From Puffinus mauretanicus (lineage: Eukaryota > Chordata > Aves > Procellariiformes > Procellariidae), in assembly GCA_023333565.1 (NCBI GenBank), contig JAJKFH010003575.1, forward strand, positions 372,001 to 436,000: a stretch of 64,000 bases of DNA, given 5' to 3'. Shown piece after piece: positions 33,707-45,300 of the stretch (positions are counted from its first letter, which is position 1; every line of letters begins with the position of its first letter). The translations under genes and the position numbers were made by a program. The notes below the pieces were generated by a model that had not been told where the DNA came from, did no database searches, and saw only the letters and a list, made by a program, of their open reading frames with translations.

Positions 33707-36205
33707 AAATCCCCGTGACTTTACCCTAATGGGCAGAAATTTAGTGATCAAAACTTTGGCCCTTTTAAAACCCCTTTGAAGTCAGAGGCCGAGGTTTTGT
33801 AGTTGTTTTTTCTAAAGCTCTCTGTAACTGCTGACATATGCTGCACATATGGTTTCAATGTGATTAGACTTCCGATCTGTTTTTTTTTCTTTTTTGACTT
33901 GACAAAGTACCTACTCACCAGCCACATTTCCATGAGGAAGGGACTTTTAATAAGATTCCCAGAAAGAAATGCACTTCTGCAGATTCATTAAACAAATAAT
34001 AATCTCTCTTTTTGACTTCTTTTTCCTCCCTTTGAAATATGTGGGAATTTACCCAAAGGAGGGAACCTTTAGGTGGGACCATGCTTTACTTCCCCAAATG
34101 CCCTCAGGAAAAATTACTCAAGGGTAATTACACATCTTTGCAGATGCACTGGGAATACACGGATCACTTGGTCTAGTTAGACAGCACTGGATCTGCAAGC
34201 TGTGTTATTATTTGTAGTGTTGAAAATGTCTGGAGGCCCCGGTGGCAAATGAGATGCCCCTGGGTAAGATGCTGCTTGTGGCAGGGGGTGGGAATTCAGC
34301 CCCATCTCCCGAAGAGGAGAGGTGGTCCACTGCAATCATGAAGATCACCGCAGACAGCTCAGATCCTCTTGGAATTTCCTCTTAAATACCATTATTGGGG
34401 TTAAGGGTATGTCTTGAATGTCTTCAGGGTACCAGCAGCAGGCTGGGACCTTCGAGTCTTGAAGACCATCTACATGAATCAATAGCCAGAGACAAAGGTC
34501 CTCCTCACTGTTTTGGCTTTTCTGAAGATCTCAGTGTCAGAGTAAAGTTTGGCCCCATGTATGTTAACAAAGCAGTTGCCATATTAACGCTCAGCCTCAT
34601 CTTGTGTCCTGGATGGTACCTAAGCCCCGATGTCTTCAGGCACAGCAGGAGAGGTGCAGGGCTTTGCTCCACGTGTAGTACCCCAACTGTCTGCCCAGAG
34701 AGCAGATCCTGCAGCACAGAGGCAGCTACTGGTGGTCAAAGTATATCAGCGTCTATGGTGCTTGTGAAATTTTCACCACCTCATTTTGTTTCTGCCCTGT
34801 TAACTTCTTGCAGGCCTGCCATTTCTCATTTCCCTTAGAAATAACCTAATCCCACTTTGAACCCTGTCAGTCTTCCCCACGTGATTCTTGTGGCAATGAA
34901 TCCTCCAGGCTCATCAGGCACGAGGTAAAATCAGAAGAGCTGGTGTGGAAATGCTGCCTACCCTTTCCAATGCGTCCCCTATGCAGCCAAACACTCCCAA
35001 AAGAGCCCTTTTCAGGACTCTTGTTTTATTGCATCTGCTCTATTGAAGTGCTGTTTTTCTCTGGTACTGCACTTTGCGTTCACCCACACGGATAAAAACG
35101 GTTGTGAACTTTCCTGACCCATTGCCTGTAGATTACGAAGTTCACGAGATGCAAGATTAACCCCGGGCTGCAAAGTTTCTAGGCTGAAGTCAGCTGATAA
35201 AAGCAGAATGCAAAATCACTGCTGCGCTCACTTTGCCAAGATAAAAGTTTGCTATCGGTGAGTTTGTAAACACTTGCAAAATACTTATGTAATGGAAGAA
35301 TAAAGGTCATGGAAGTACCTGGATAGTCGTGAGAGAGGGAAGAAAAAGTAGGTGCGGAGATGTGCAGAACATTTTGACTGGTTTATGAAGCTATATGATA
35401 AGAAAATGCTGGCATCACATCCTCGGCTCTTGGGCGAACAAGTTTTTATGAAAGAAATAATGAGTGAGCAAGATTTACCCTTGAGATTTCCAGTAAAAAT
35501 ATATCTTGTCCAGTCACGCTACTTCGTGCAACACCAGCCGCTCTACCAGTCCAACAGGCATTTTTAAACTGGGACGCAAGCATGATCTCAGCCTTCCTCT
35601 CCACATATCATTTTCTCTCCCTATCTCTCGGAAATAAGCAACTTTTCCCCTTCATTAGGATCACCTCTACCCTACAGGTACCAGGTGGTCTAACTGGTAC
35701 AAGTCTAATTAAATGCAAGGCACTTGTTCTCAAAGTTTGCTGCTCTCGCTTTAGCCTAGAGAAGCTGGTGCACCCAACATCTTGCTTACTTTCTCCAGCT
35801 ATATCAGGTGGGTAATAAGACACTGCTTCTATTGCAAACCTGTTATGGCTCAGTCGTTCTGGTGTTTCATGCCCTTTGTTTTCCTTGAACTGCGTTCAGA
35901 CAACCTGGGTTAGCCTCTGTCAATCTTCAGCCCATGCTCTTGTGACCTCAAATGCCAAGATGCCAAGTGGGATTTAGATGAATATTCCCCAAAGTGTCCT
36001 ACTCTGGGTGAAAAGAGCAAAGATTGAGGCTTTAAAACATGAACTGTGGGGCACTGGGGCTTACTGGGAGAAGGGACACATGTCCAAGTATCCCCTGCCA
36101 GCGTCCAGGTTGGGTGACCTGGCCTGGGACACACGTGCTCTCACTGAAGATGCCCATTCAATTTGTTTATGAAGCTAATGAAATCAAAGTTTTATTTGAA
36201 AAACC
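33707..36205. other. Unique noncoding DNA, no gene recognised
   Basis: No repeat family or gene is recognised. AT-rich sequence lies at 33840-34130 and around 35200-35300. The frame 34395-34838 (+) is open for 147 codons but has no domain and is opposed by minus-strand frames. Confidence 0.45.
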
Positions 36206-36208
36206 CTG

Positions 36209-36325
36209 TCTTGATCAAGAGTTTTCATGACTCTTGGTGACACCTGAGCATATCTTGCCTTGGTGACATCTGAGCACATTAAAGGTTAGTTCGTGTTAGT
36301 CACACCGAGCAACACGAACTAACCT
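36209..36325. repeat. Structured cluster: dyad, direct repeats and a perfect hairpin
   Basis: Three local symmetries lie within 117 bp. A 12-bp palindrome TCTTGATCAAGA lies at 36209-36220. Next come two near-identical 18-bp direct repeats, CTTGGTGACACCTGAGCA at 36233-36250 and one with a single change at 36259-36276, offset by 26 bp. Last is a perfect 15-bp inverted repeat (AGGTTAGTTCGTGTT at 36283-36297 and its complement at 36311-36325) with a 13-nt loop. No known family is recognised. Confidence 0.75.
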
Positions 36326-37340
36326 GAGAAGAGGTGAAGGAGCAGGGTTTGTCTGATAATAAAAGGAGCTATCTCTGAACTAACAGCAAAAGTCACTTTT
36401 ATCAGCTGCTTGGCACGCACAGCAGCTGTTTCCCTTTGCTGAGAAGCACCCATCACTTTCTACTGACTACAAGCCAATAAACTGCCAGGCCAATGACACA
36501 TGTCTGAGTATCAAACGATCACATCGCAAAGGTTAAGGTGACAAGATAGCAGTTGTAAATACAGCATTTTGCTCAAGGCTGCAGAGCTCCAAGTGGTCTG
36601 AGCGTGCTGGGTGTTTTCTGCTAGACAGATCTGCTGATTAAGTGGTGGGACAAGGACTTTTTCCTTTGCAAAGTTCACGGTGGGAAGTCCTGTTTGTTTA
36701 ACCATCAGCTGCTGCGTCAGGAGAGTTCACCAAAAGCCTATGACTGGAGTTCAAACTGTGTTCCTCTCCTTTGGAAACAGAAGGGAAAATTGGGACCAAG
36801 CTTCAATTTAAAGATGAATAGCACATTTGCAATTAATGATGCCAATACACCGAGAGCTCTTTAACCACCAGCAATGAACTTGTGAACCTACAGAGCGTAT
36901 TTTGGTGTAAAACACTTCTGTGTTGTGTAGGAAAATGAGGCATATCAGAGGGAACATTTTGCAAAATAATCATGTCCTGTTTTGAAGATCCTTAATCCAA
37001 CATGCACCTAAAACGGGACCTAAATGAAACACCAGAGGATGTCCACTCAAGTCCTGATCCTGCAGGACTAGAGACTCAGCAGCCTGAGGAGCACGAAAGC
37101 GACTTGCCCTCAGGTCTGTACAATGCAGATGTAAAGTACAGGACCGAAACTCCCTTCAAGGCCATGAAGAGCTATCATCTCATGCCCTTTCTGTAGCCAG
37201 CAGCAGCAATCAGCACCTGCACAGGCTTGCTGCCTTGCCGTATAGGGCTGACACTGGGTGACACCAATCCCCCTCCCTTCCTGGTGCCTTCAGGACATGC
37301 CTAGCTCCCACCGACTGTCTGCGTGAAGGGGAGAAATCCC
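36326..37340. other. Unique noncoding DNA
   Basis: No gene or repeat is recognised. AT-rich sequence lies around 36790-36990. Confidence 0.5.
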
Positions 37341-37343
37341 ACC

Positions 37344-37490
37344 TTTCATAGGATCGTAGGATAATTTGGGCTGGAAGGGACCTCAGGAGACACCAGTCCA
37401 ACCTGCTGCTCCAATCAGGGATGGATACAAGCCTGTGGATATACCCTATAAATGCCCTTTGAAGTGTTCATGGCTGGCACTATCTTCACC
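37344..37490 (-). mobile_element. CR1 LINE 3' fragment
   Basis: The + strand begins TCATAGGATCGTAGGATAAT followed by TTGGGCTGGAAGGGACCTCA and TCCAACCTGCTGCTCC. This is the complement of a CR1 3' end and its tail repeats. A degraded continuation to about 37490 follows. Older than the + strand CR1 copies. Confidence 0.75.
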
Positions 37491-38055
37491 CCAGCTGGCA
37501 GACTGAGATAGTCTGGTCTGAATCGTCCCGGGGCTTTAAGAATACTCCGTTTCCAAAATATATGCCCTGAATACAGCCCAGAGGCATTCATGGCCTCGGG
37601 TCTTCAATCTTCTCAGCTTCCAGTTAGGGAACCTGCCCTCCCCGTAGGGTCAGTGGGAATGTCCCCAGGGGCAGCCCCTTGTTTTCCCTTTATTTAGGCA
37701 TCGATCATACAGCAGGCAGGCTGCCCAGGGCACTGTGAAATGGGGAGATCCCAATCTGATTTATTACCTGGGATCCACTCATTAAAGACCCGTAATTTCC
37801 AGAAGTCCTCGTGCAAGCAAAGAACAGCTTCCTTAGGCTCTCAGGGGAAAAATCATTATTTCCATAGCCCATGCAGCATCTCCCTTAAAATTTGCTCACA
37901 GCGCCGTGCAACCCAGCAACCAAGGTTACAGCAGATACCTTATTTCAGCCTTGCCAGCTAATTATATGCTGCAAATGCAGCTAAAACCCATGGTCTAGCA
38001 TTGCTTTAATGAAATCTCCCCAGTGGGGACTTGGAGGGGAAAAAAAAGAGGTAAA
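37491..38055. other. Unique noncoding DNA
   Basis: Possible further CR1 decay up to about 37640, but no clear motif. No gene is recognised. Confidence 0.4.
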
Positions 38056-38490
38056 ACGGGACAGATATACACTATCTGTCCTGACGAAGTTGTTAATTTT
38101 ACACTGGCGACAGCAAAGCCCTGAGGTGTCAGAGTGCTCTTTGCTGACTGCCGACGGAGATGTTATGCACGGCGTTAAAATTGTGGCCTTCTTGTAGCGT
38201 TCATGGTTCCTTGGTCTTCTATGTAGAAATGCCCTTGAGGGGAGCGTTTGCTTTCCCATGCTTTTGGCGGGTCAGGGGCTGAGGCCTCGAAAATTGCCGA
38301 GATGCACGTCATCGAGCCCAGTGAGGTCAAAGGATTCATTGTGCGAGAAAGCTCTGGTTAAAGGAGGATTTGCAAAATCAAACCCTAACTGACTGTGAAT
38401 TGTGCTGGCCCAGGGTAGCCACGTCCCTGGGATGTGAGGGAGCCACTTGTTGCAAATGTGGTGGGAAGAACTTGGAGCCATATTAGGTTT
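38056..38490. promoter_or_regulatory. CpG-retaining noncoding block, enhancer candidate
   Basis: Scattered CpGs are kept (for example GACGAAG, GCCGACGGAG, CACGGCG, CTCGAAAATTGCCG, ACGTCATCGAG) in otherwise CpG-poor DNA, with no repeat signature. This composition fits an evolutionarily constrained element. It is an inference only. Confidence 0.25.
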
Positions 38491-40285
38491 TAACTCTGAT
38501 GGCTGCTGGTCAGATGAAATTTGTGTTAAAGGGTCCAGAACGTAACTTGACCTGCCCTTTTCTCTCCAAAAAAAGCCAACCTGCCTCCTGTGCTACCTGC
38601 GAGAAGGAACTGACTGTGTTGTCCCTTTTATCTTCATGACCATCTTCATTCATGACCATCTAGATTCATCCCCATCCTCTGGCAGTTCCCATCCTTCAGG
38701 TGAGCAAGATCAGACACTTCCCTGGATCTTTAACATGAAACACCAGGGAAATGAAAACTCGTTTCCTACCTGTTCATCTCAGAGGAGTTCGTTAGGCAAT
38801 GGTATATCCTGCTCTTACTTCTGAACTGAGCCCAGTAAATTGTAATTGGCCTATGCAGATTTTCAGAGAAAACATCAACTTTTAATTTCCAAAAGAAAAA
38901 AGTCGTATGTTCCAACAGTTAATCACTTCCCTGTTATTTCTGTCTCTACCTTCAGGTCAGTGCACCCTTTCCTGTTAGATCAGCAGACCTTTCTTGTGCA
39001 ATCAAATGTCCTTCTCAAATACCATTTCCAAGGATATGTCCTCAAGGAAAAAAAAGTAGCCAAGAGCATATGGAGATGCTGGATGGGCAATATAACACCT
39101 TTGGCTCCTTTGCTTCATAGCTAAGTGTCTGCTCACTGGGATTGACCAGAGTGGATTTCAACTTGAGTCTCACACCTTTCGTTTCCCAGCAAAATGCCGT
39201 TGCTGTTCCAGCGGCAGTCTCCAAGGGACCTTCCCTAACCGCTGTACCTCTGTTGAAGTCATTAACTGGAAACTTGGCCTCAAGCCTTGCAAGTGTGTGA
39301 CCCTCCCTGTCATTGATTGCTAGCCTCTGAGTGAGTGATTTAATAATCCTGTACTAAAAACACGGAAAGAAGAACGTGACTGTGAGAACATTGTGGGAAT
39401 GGTGGGAGCTCAGGAAGTACCATATTCCTGCCGAGAGGAGCCTGCACTCACGGGGAAAACTGAGCACAACAAAGCATGGCTCTGCTCCAGAGAGGTGTTG
39501 AAAAAGCAGGAGAAAACCCTCTTTTTCATGCTAAAACCCTTCCCCGTTTTATCAGTGTTGGTTAAAACAAATTCCCTTCTTTAGGAACAGGGGTCTTATA
39601 ATTGCACAGCCTCTTCATGCCTTTAAACAGAGAGCTCCTTTGACATGTGCCTGCTGGCAGCGAACGCTTTCCTTCCATATGAATGGCTTTTATTTCCCTT
39701 CCTTTTCCTCAGCCTCGCTTGTACCGTCACATCATGCACAATATTTAACCCAGCCGACCTCCTTTTGATACATCTATTTCCCACATTTAGAAAACATTTC
39801 CCATGTATTCTGAGGGGCCAGAGTTCCTTGACTTGGATTGCTTTTATATCCAGCCTGGGGAAGGGGAAAGGGGGGACGCAGGGAAGAGTTCTTCCAGATG
39901 AGCAGTGTTGGCACAACTGTCCCTGCACGGCATGTGGTAAAACACGACGGTCAGGGAAATGTCGGGCTGATTCAGCCTGAATGGCTGCGGGATGGGAAAA
40001 GTCCCAATTTGCTTGGCTTAGCATAATTTTTTGGGCCAGTGCCCTGGATGATTATTATTGCAATATCCTTCCAGATCAAACCCAGATATCAACAGGAGCC
40101 CATCTTCCTGTTTACCGTGTGGTTAAACAAGGCCAGGGAGCAATACGCAAGTATCTAAGGCATTTCAAAGCATTTAAGGAATTTCATTGTACTGGTGAAA
40201 GGCTTCCTCGCCTGTGATACAGCGTAGCTGTCCAAGGACACTGCTATACGAACATATATCTTCTTATGGCAGCTAGGAGCCTGGG
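38491..40285. other. Unique noncoding DNA
   Basis: No gene is recognised. A small direct repeat TCATGACCATCT lies at 38634-38645 and 38650-38661. CpG-bearing sequence lies at 39655-39760. Open frames at 39623-40024 oppose each other on the two strands. Confidence 0.45.
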
Positions 40286-40287
40286 CT

Positions 40288-40350
40288 CTCCAAGCTCCGT
40301 TGCTGACTCCTTGTGTCATCCTGAGCAAGCTGCTTTTTGGGTTGACTTCC
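40288..40350 (+). repeat. MIR-like SINE fragment
   Basis: The order CTCCGTTGCTGACTCCTTGT and GTCATCCTGAGCAAGCTGC follows the MIR core (a 'gctctgccacttactagctgtgtgaccttgggcaagt' pattern). About 60 bp remain. Confidence 0.45.
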
Positions 40351-41780
40351 CCAGCTAGAAAGAGGGGTTCAGTCCTGTGTTCATCTTGAGTTATAAGCAA
40401 GCAAAACCATGACTGGGAGATTTTGATTCCCAACACCATGAAATCAAAGGGCTGCTTCATCCAACAGTCTCGGTCCATTTGGAAGATGGGTTTGGTTTTG
40501 TTTTGTTTGTGAATTTTTTTCACTGTGTTCAGCTTTCTGATCTCAATACCCATCCTAATGATCAGAAAGGGCCCTGTTCTGGCAGTTAGTTCATGAGCAT
40601 CTCTAATCTCAGGTCTTGGGAGGAAAGGCAGATTCAGAGAAAAGAGTCCTTTGTCGAGTGGATCTCATTTAAAATCACTTAAGTATAGCAAGAGCTAATC
40701 GCGGTGTAAACTTGATCTTCCTCCTGCTCTGAGTGTAAAATTATTTTCTCTGGAAATTTGCAATTTGTTGGCAAAGGGGAGCAAATCATTCAAGTTCAAC
40801 AATAGCTCCTTGTAAGGCAGAAAGTAATCTGATCTAGACAAAGTGGTGTTTGCGAATATGTTCTGCACATATATCATTAGGTTTGTTTGGAAATGCTTTT
40901 AAGGGATTAGGGACAAAATCTACCTTGGTGATTTTGGTGCAAATCTGGATTAGTTTCACAGAAGCAGTAGAATTAATTCTCATCAAGGTTGCTGGAAGGG
41001 AGTAGTGTTTGGCTCTTAATCTACTAAATTGTTTTCTTTGCCACGGTAAGTGCTCCAGAGGTCCATTTCTCTGGGTTGTACAGAGGGATCCACTTTACAA
41101 ACCACCTTCTCATGCTATCACTTTACAGCTGTGCTACTTTTTCCTAGGCTGGTGTCCTGCCGTTGGGAAACCTAGCTGCTGGCCTTCAGGGATCTCACCT
41201 GAGGAGTGACTTATCAGATTTACAAAAAAAGGGATGCCTCTTTTTTTTTTGAGGGGTGGAGTCCCTGCTGTCTTTCATCAGCAGTTCCGGGATGTTGTCA
41301 AACCAGACCTCTCCTCTTTCCTCCTCTTTTCCTCTCTTGTCTCCATCCTTTCTCAGGGTGCCTTAGTCTTCTTCATCCGTAATGTGGTGCGGGTACAAGC
41401 ATCTTTCCAAGTCTGTAGTTCTCCCTGGGCATGTGGTTTTACCATAGCAATCTCTTCCCCCTTGGTTTCTCATACACGTAGAGACAAAGGGGAGCCTGAG
41501 ATTGTAGTGTTGTCGCAGTGGTCCTCGCTAGAGACTAGATAGGATTTTGTTCACGTGCTGCCTGGCAGAAAAGCTTTGCTCACACTCCTGTTCTCTTGGC
41601 ATGAGCAGAAAGCCCTGTTCAGAGGAAAGCCAAGTTGTCCAAAGGAGCGTTAATGGGCTGTGCTGCTGCCGTCTGACGCAGCATTGACTGAACGTGCATT
41701 GAACTTGGCTCTACCTGGGCTGAAGCAAACATGACTTGGAGAGGGATCTAAGAGCACATCCTGGGGGTAAAACATGAAAA
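40351..41780. other. Unique noncoding DNA
   Basis: No gene or repeat is recognised. A T10 run lies at about 41241-41250. Confidence 0.45.
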
Positions 41781-41784
41781 ATGG

Positions 41785-41945
41785 AGGCTGTCTAGCCTAA
41801 AGAAGCAGGGCTGGTGAGGAGATGGGAGAAAAGTATATTCAAAGCTGCTGCAGAGAGGAAGAAATATAATTTTCTTCTTCTCTGTGCTGGCAAGAAGCTC
41901 AGGTTAGATGATAGTTAGGACAACTTTAGATTTGAATCTGGTTGC
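41785..41945 (+). mobile_element. Ancient CR1 LINE fragment
   Basis: GGAGGCTGTCTAGCCTAAAG, then TATTCAAAGCTGCTGCAGAG, a degraded TTCTTCTTCTCTGTGCTG and CAGGTTAGATGATAGTTAGG follow the CR1 order (the 'gcctgaagaag', 'cttcaaatatgtgaaag' and 'ttaggttagatattagga' segments). No open frame survives. Confidence 0.6.
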
Positions 41946-42259
41946 AAAGGGAAAACACATGGTGTGGCATCACACATGACAGGTGTTGGACTTATTGCAA
42001 TTTAGATGCTTCTTGGTTTGAAACTGCTGAGAATCATCAATTAAGAGGCTCTTTTAAGGTTTCTAGCAGTATTCTTCAGTGTGGGTCTATGAGCATACAA
42101 AATGTGTCAACCAGCATCATACCAACGTGCCCATTTCCCTGCTTTAATATCCCGAGCGTGTGAAGGAGCACGATACAGGGTCTATTCCAAGAAAGGAGAC
42201 ATGCTGCTGTGTTTTAATGCCCTTTCTGCCTAGAGGTTGGTGTTCCCCCTTAGCTGAAA

Positions 42260-42510
42260 TTTATGGCGGGGGGGATCTTCAGCCCCTTGGACTCCCCCGT
42301 CTTTGACCTGCTCCCTTCCATTCTCCTGGTGATCTCCAACCATTCACCTGCCATCAACCCTTCCCACTTCTCCCACCATTTTCCCTGCTTCTCTTCTTCC
42401 TCCACTAAACTCAATGCTTTTCTCCTCTGGTCTCTCCTCAAAGTCAACAATGTTCCCCCCTTTCCGACACCAATCTCCCTCTTCCCAATTGTTGTTCCCA
42501 CTTGCTACGT
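42260..42510. other. Pyrimidine-rich stretch
   Basis: The + strand is strongly biased to C and T over about 250 bp, with a G9 run just before it (42268-42276). Long open frames on both strands reflect this bias. No function is assigned. Confidence 0.5.
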
Positions 42511-43703
42511 CTTTTGGCGTTCACAGGTGGAAGGGGAGATGAGGGTTAACTTCCCTGTGAACCTCTCCTTTCCTGCAATTTCTTTATTTAATCAATGAGG
42601 CCAGAGAGGCTCTGTGGTTATTCTGGCTTGGATCTATCCCTCAGTTTAACCCTTCCGCTGGAGCAATTCTGTAGCTCTAATTTGCCAATGAAGTTTTTCT
42701 TCTGGGAAAACAGTGGACAGATCTGTAGCTCACAGATACAGGTCGTTAGCAAGTTGGCCAGCAAATGGGAGCAATTCCTGGGCTGGAAATGGCTTTTCCA
42801 TTAGTTAGAACATCACTTGGGCTTTGCAGAAGTGTCTGTGAGAGGCTGCAGCCACAAGTGCTGAAGAGCCATTGTGTTTGGGACCTTTTTGGTTGAACAC
42901 AGAGCAGGGAGCAATTGGCTTGATTTTTGTACAAGTGGGGAATTTCTCCATTTCCTGTTTTATCCCGTAAGGAAAACTTTGTCTTGTATATGAGAAGGAG
43001 GGGCGAGGAAGAGGGTAAATTGCATCTGTGAAGTTACCCTTGTTGAGCAAGACTGCTTTGTCCCAGTGGGAGCATCTTTCGTTGAGTCTTTTTTCTTCAT
43101 CTTCTTTTTGTTTCACTGATATTAAATCTTTTCACCTAAAAATATCCATTGATATTGGCATCATGGGAGAAGGACAGCTTCTTGAACAGCTGGTGATCCC
43201 TTGAGGTCCCCAGCAACATGGCCTAGGAGATCCTTACTTGATGTGTATTGTGTTGGGTTTCAAGCACTTGGCAAAGGCTTTTTTTTGTGGAAAGGACACA
43301 ATTTGGTTGACTCCAGATTTCCTAACAGGTATGAATATCACCGCTGCGAGGGCTGGGCTGCTTCTGCAGAGAGAAGGGAAAAGTCAAAGAGCTGGAGTGG
43401 ATAGTTGTGACGGAAACCTGTACTTAGGGGTCAGAGGACAGGAGACAAAGGCAGTGAATAACGCTGCTGTCTCCTTATCTCCCAGAGGTTCCACAGAGGA
43501 GCTGTAGCCTCCTGGTCTTCTCGCAGCAGCAAAGGTTATGGAGAAAGTTGTTGGTGATGGTGGAAATGCTTGGCTGGTGGTGGCATGCCTGACTTTCCAG
43601 GATCCTGGCAGATATGCAGGCAGCAGGGCCAAACCTTTTGAGGTGCACTGGGCTCGCTGCTACCCAAGGAGCTGCACCTACTACTCTACATCAAACCCAC
43701 TGA
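42511..43703. other. Unique noncoding DNA
   Basis: No gene or repeat is recognised before the LTR. Confidence 0.5.
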
Positions 43704-44279
43704 GACCTTGTCATGGTTTAACTCCAGCTGGCAGCTAAGCCCCACCCAGCCGCTCGCTCACTCCTCCCCGGTGGGATGGGGGAGAGAATCGGAAGGGTAA
43801 AAGTGAGAAACTCGTGGGTTGAGATAAAGACAGTTTAACAGGTAAAGCAAAAGCCGCGCGCACAAGCAAAGCAAAACAAGGAATTCATTCACTGCTTCCC
43901 ATGGGCAGGCAGGGGTTCAGCCATCTCCAGGAAAGCAGGGCTCCTTCACGCGTAACGGTGACTCGGGAAGACAAACGCCATCACTCCAAACATCCCCCCC
44001 TTCCTTCTTCTTCCCCCAGCTTTATGTGCTGAGCATGACGTCATATGGTATGGGATATCCCTTTGGTCAGTTTGGGTCAGCTGTCCCGGCTGTGTCCCCT
44101 CCCAACTCCTTGTGCACCTGGCAGAGCTGAAAAGTCCTTGACTACCGTAAACACTACTTAGCAACTCTAAAACATCAGGGTGTTATCGATATTATTCTCA
44201 TATTAAATCCAAAACACAGCACTATACCAGCTACTGGGAAGAAAATTAACTCTATCCCAGATAAAACCAGGACAGACCT
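43704..44279 (-). mobile_element. Solo LTR of a bird ERVL-like endogenous retrovirus, with target-site duplication
   Basis: The LTR spans 43709-44274 (566 bp). It starts TGTCATGG and ends AGGACA on the + strand, giving TG...CA termini. It is flanked by a perfect 5-bp duplication GACCT at 43704-43708 and 44275-44279. Promoter-like elements read on the minus strand: a perfect CRE (TGACGTCA) at 44036-44043, then a degraded TATA-like CATAAA at 44021-44026. The family is the abundant bird LTR with a TGTCCTGGTTT-type 5' end, read leftward. No internal retroviral sequence flanks it, so it is the product of LTR-LTR recombination. Short open frames inside it are not genes. Confidence 0.9.
44036..44043 (-). 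promoter_or_regulatory. CRE/ATF site inside the solo LTR
   Basis: This is the perfect palindrome TGACGTCA. It sits just upstream, on the minus strand, of the TATA-like CATAAA at 44021-44026, in the position expected for an LTR enhancer-promoter. It could let CREB/ATF factors drive leftward transcription. Confidence 0.6.
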
Positions 44280-45250
44280 CTAGGGCACAAGGTACTGCAT
44301 TCAGCCCAGCTACTTTCAGGTAGCTTGAGGGACATCACATGTGGCTAGACAGGAACCAGCCAGGTGGCAGCAGGTCTGAGTCTATCCTCGCTTTCTTGGG
44401 CTTTGATGCCAAAGTGAATGAAAGCGCAGTTGGGTGCCTGGAGTGGTGGATCTGAATATGTCCCTTCTGCCTTCAGCATCATGGGTTGACTCCATCAGCA
44501 ACAATCTTTCCTGCTGACCATTTTTTTGCATAAACACACCCAAATCAGTCAACAGGAAGGTAATTTACAGCTTGTCCTGAGTCCCACTCATAACATTTAA
44601 CAACCAGTTAACAGTTTTCACAGGTACTGATTGCTCCAAATCCCCAAATTCTCTTGTTTTGTCCTGAAAACCATATTGCACTGGAATTCAGACCTGCACT
44701 CTGGGATTCAAGCAAATATAAATGACCCCCAAGGGCTTTCAGGCTGAGTTCCTCCTGGGGTGCCTTGTGGGACTTGTGCCTCTCAAAGGAGAGGGGAAAG
44801 CAGCTGTCGTGATCTGCTCCCACTCTGAATACCCTAATTCCAGCACGCTGCACCGCTCTGTGTCCTTGCTGCAATCAACTCACTCTGATGGTCGCTTTGC
44901 TGCTCCTGGGTCCATTTTTGTGGCTTCTGGGCTCCACAGTAGGGATGAACTGGTTTCCAAGTGAAAAATTCAACACATTGCATGAACTCACAGTAAACAA
45001 CTCTCTGTACTGGGAAAGCCATCAGGTTGTACTGACAGTGGAAATACTGCTTTGCAAATGGGCTCTCAGGCTCTCAGTGGAGCATTTGAGGAGCTCTTTC
45101 TCACTTTCTCTCTCTCTTTTTAAATTAGGGTTGTGAGCTGGCACTCAACTCCTGCTGTGAAAAAATAACACAGAAAAAAGAAGTACCAGAACTCAGTTGA
45201 GAGCTGCTGCCACTGCTCGTGACCACATGCTGCAGTATGTATGTCAGTCA
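44280..45250. other. Unique noncoding DNA
   Basis: No gene is recognised. A polypyrimidine stretch at about 45095-45121 is followed by AAATTAG, a splice-acceptor-like signal at 45122-45128. Confidence 0.4.
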
Positions 45251-45254
45251 CCTG

Positions 45255-45300
45255 AATAAACCCTAGGGGCAAAAAAAAATTAAAAAAAAAAAAATTAAAA
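45255..45300 (+). repeat. A-rich tract preceded by AATAAA
   Basis: AATAAA at 45255-45260 is followed 10 bp later by A-rich sequence (A9, then TT or T interruptions, to about 45300). This can be a transcript end or a decayed retrocopy tail. No parent gene sequence was recognised upstream. Confidence 0.5.

Noticed and set aside
43946..44164. 72-codon minus-strand open frame
   Set aside because: It lies wholly inside the solo LTR, in a region without coding function. It is not a gene.
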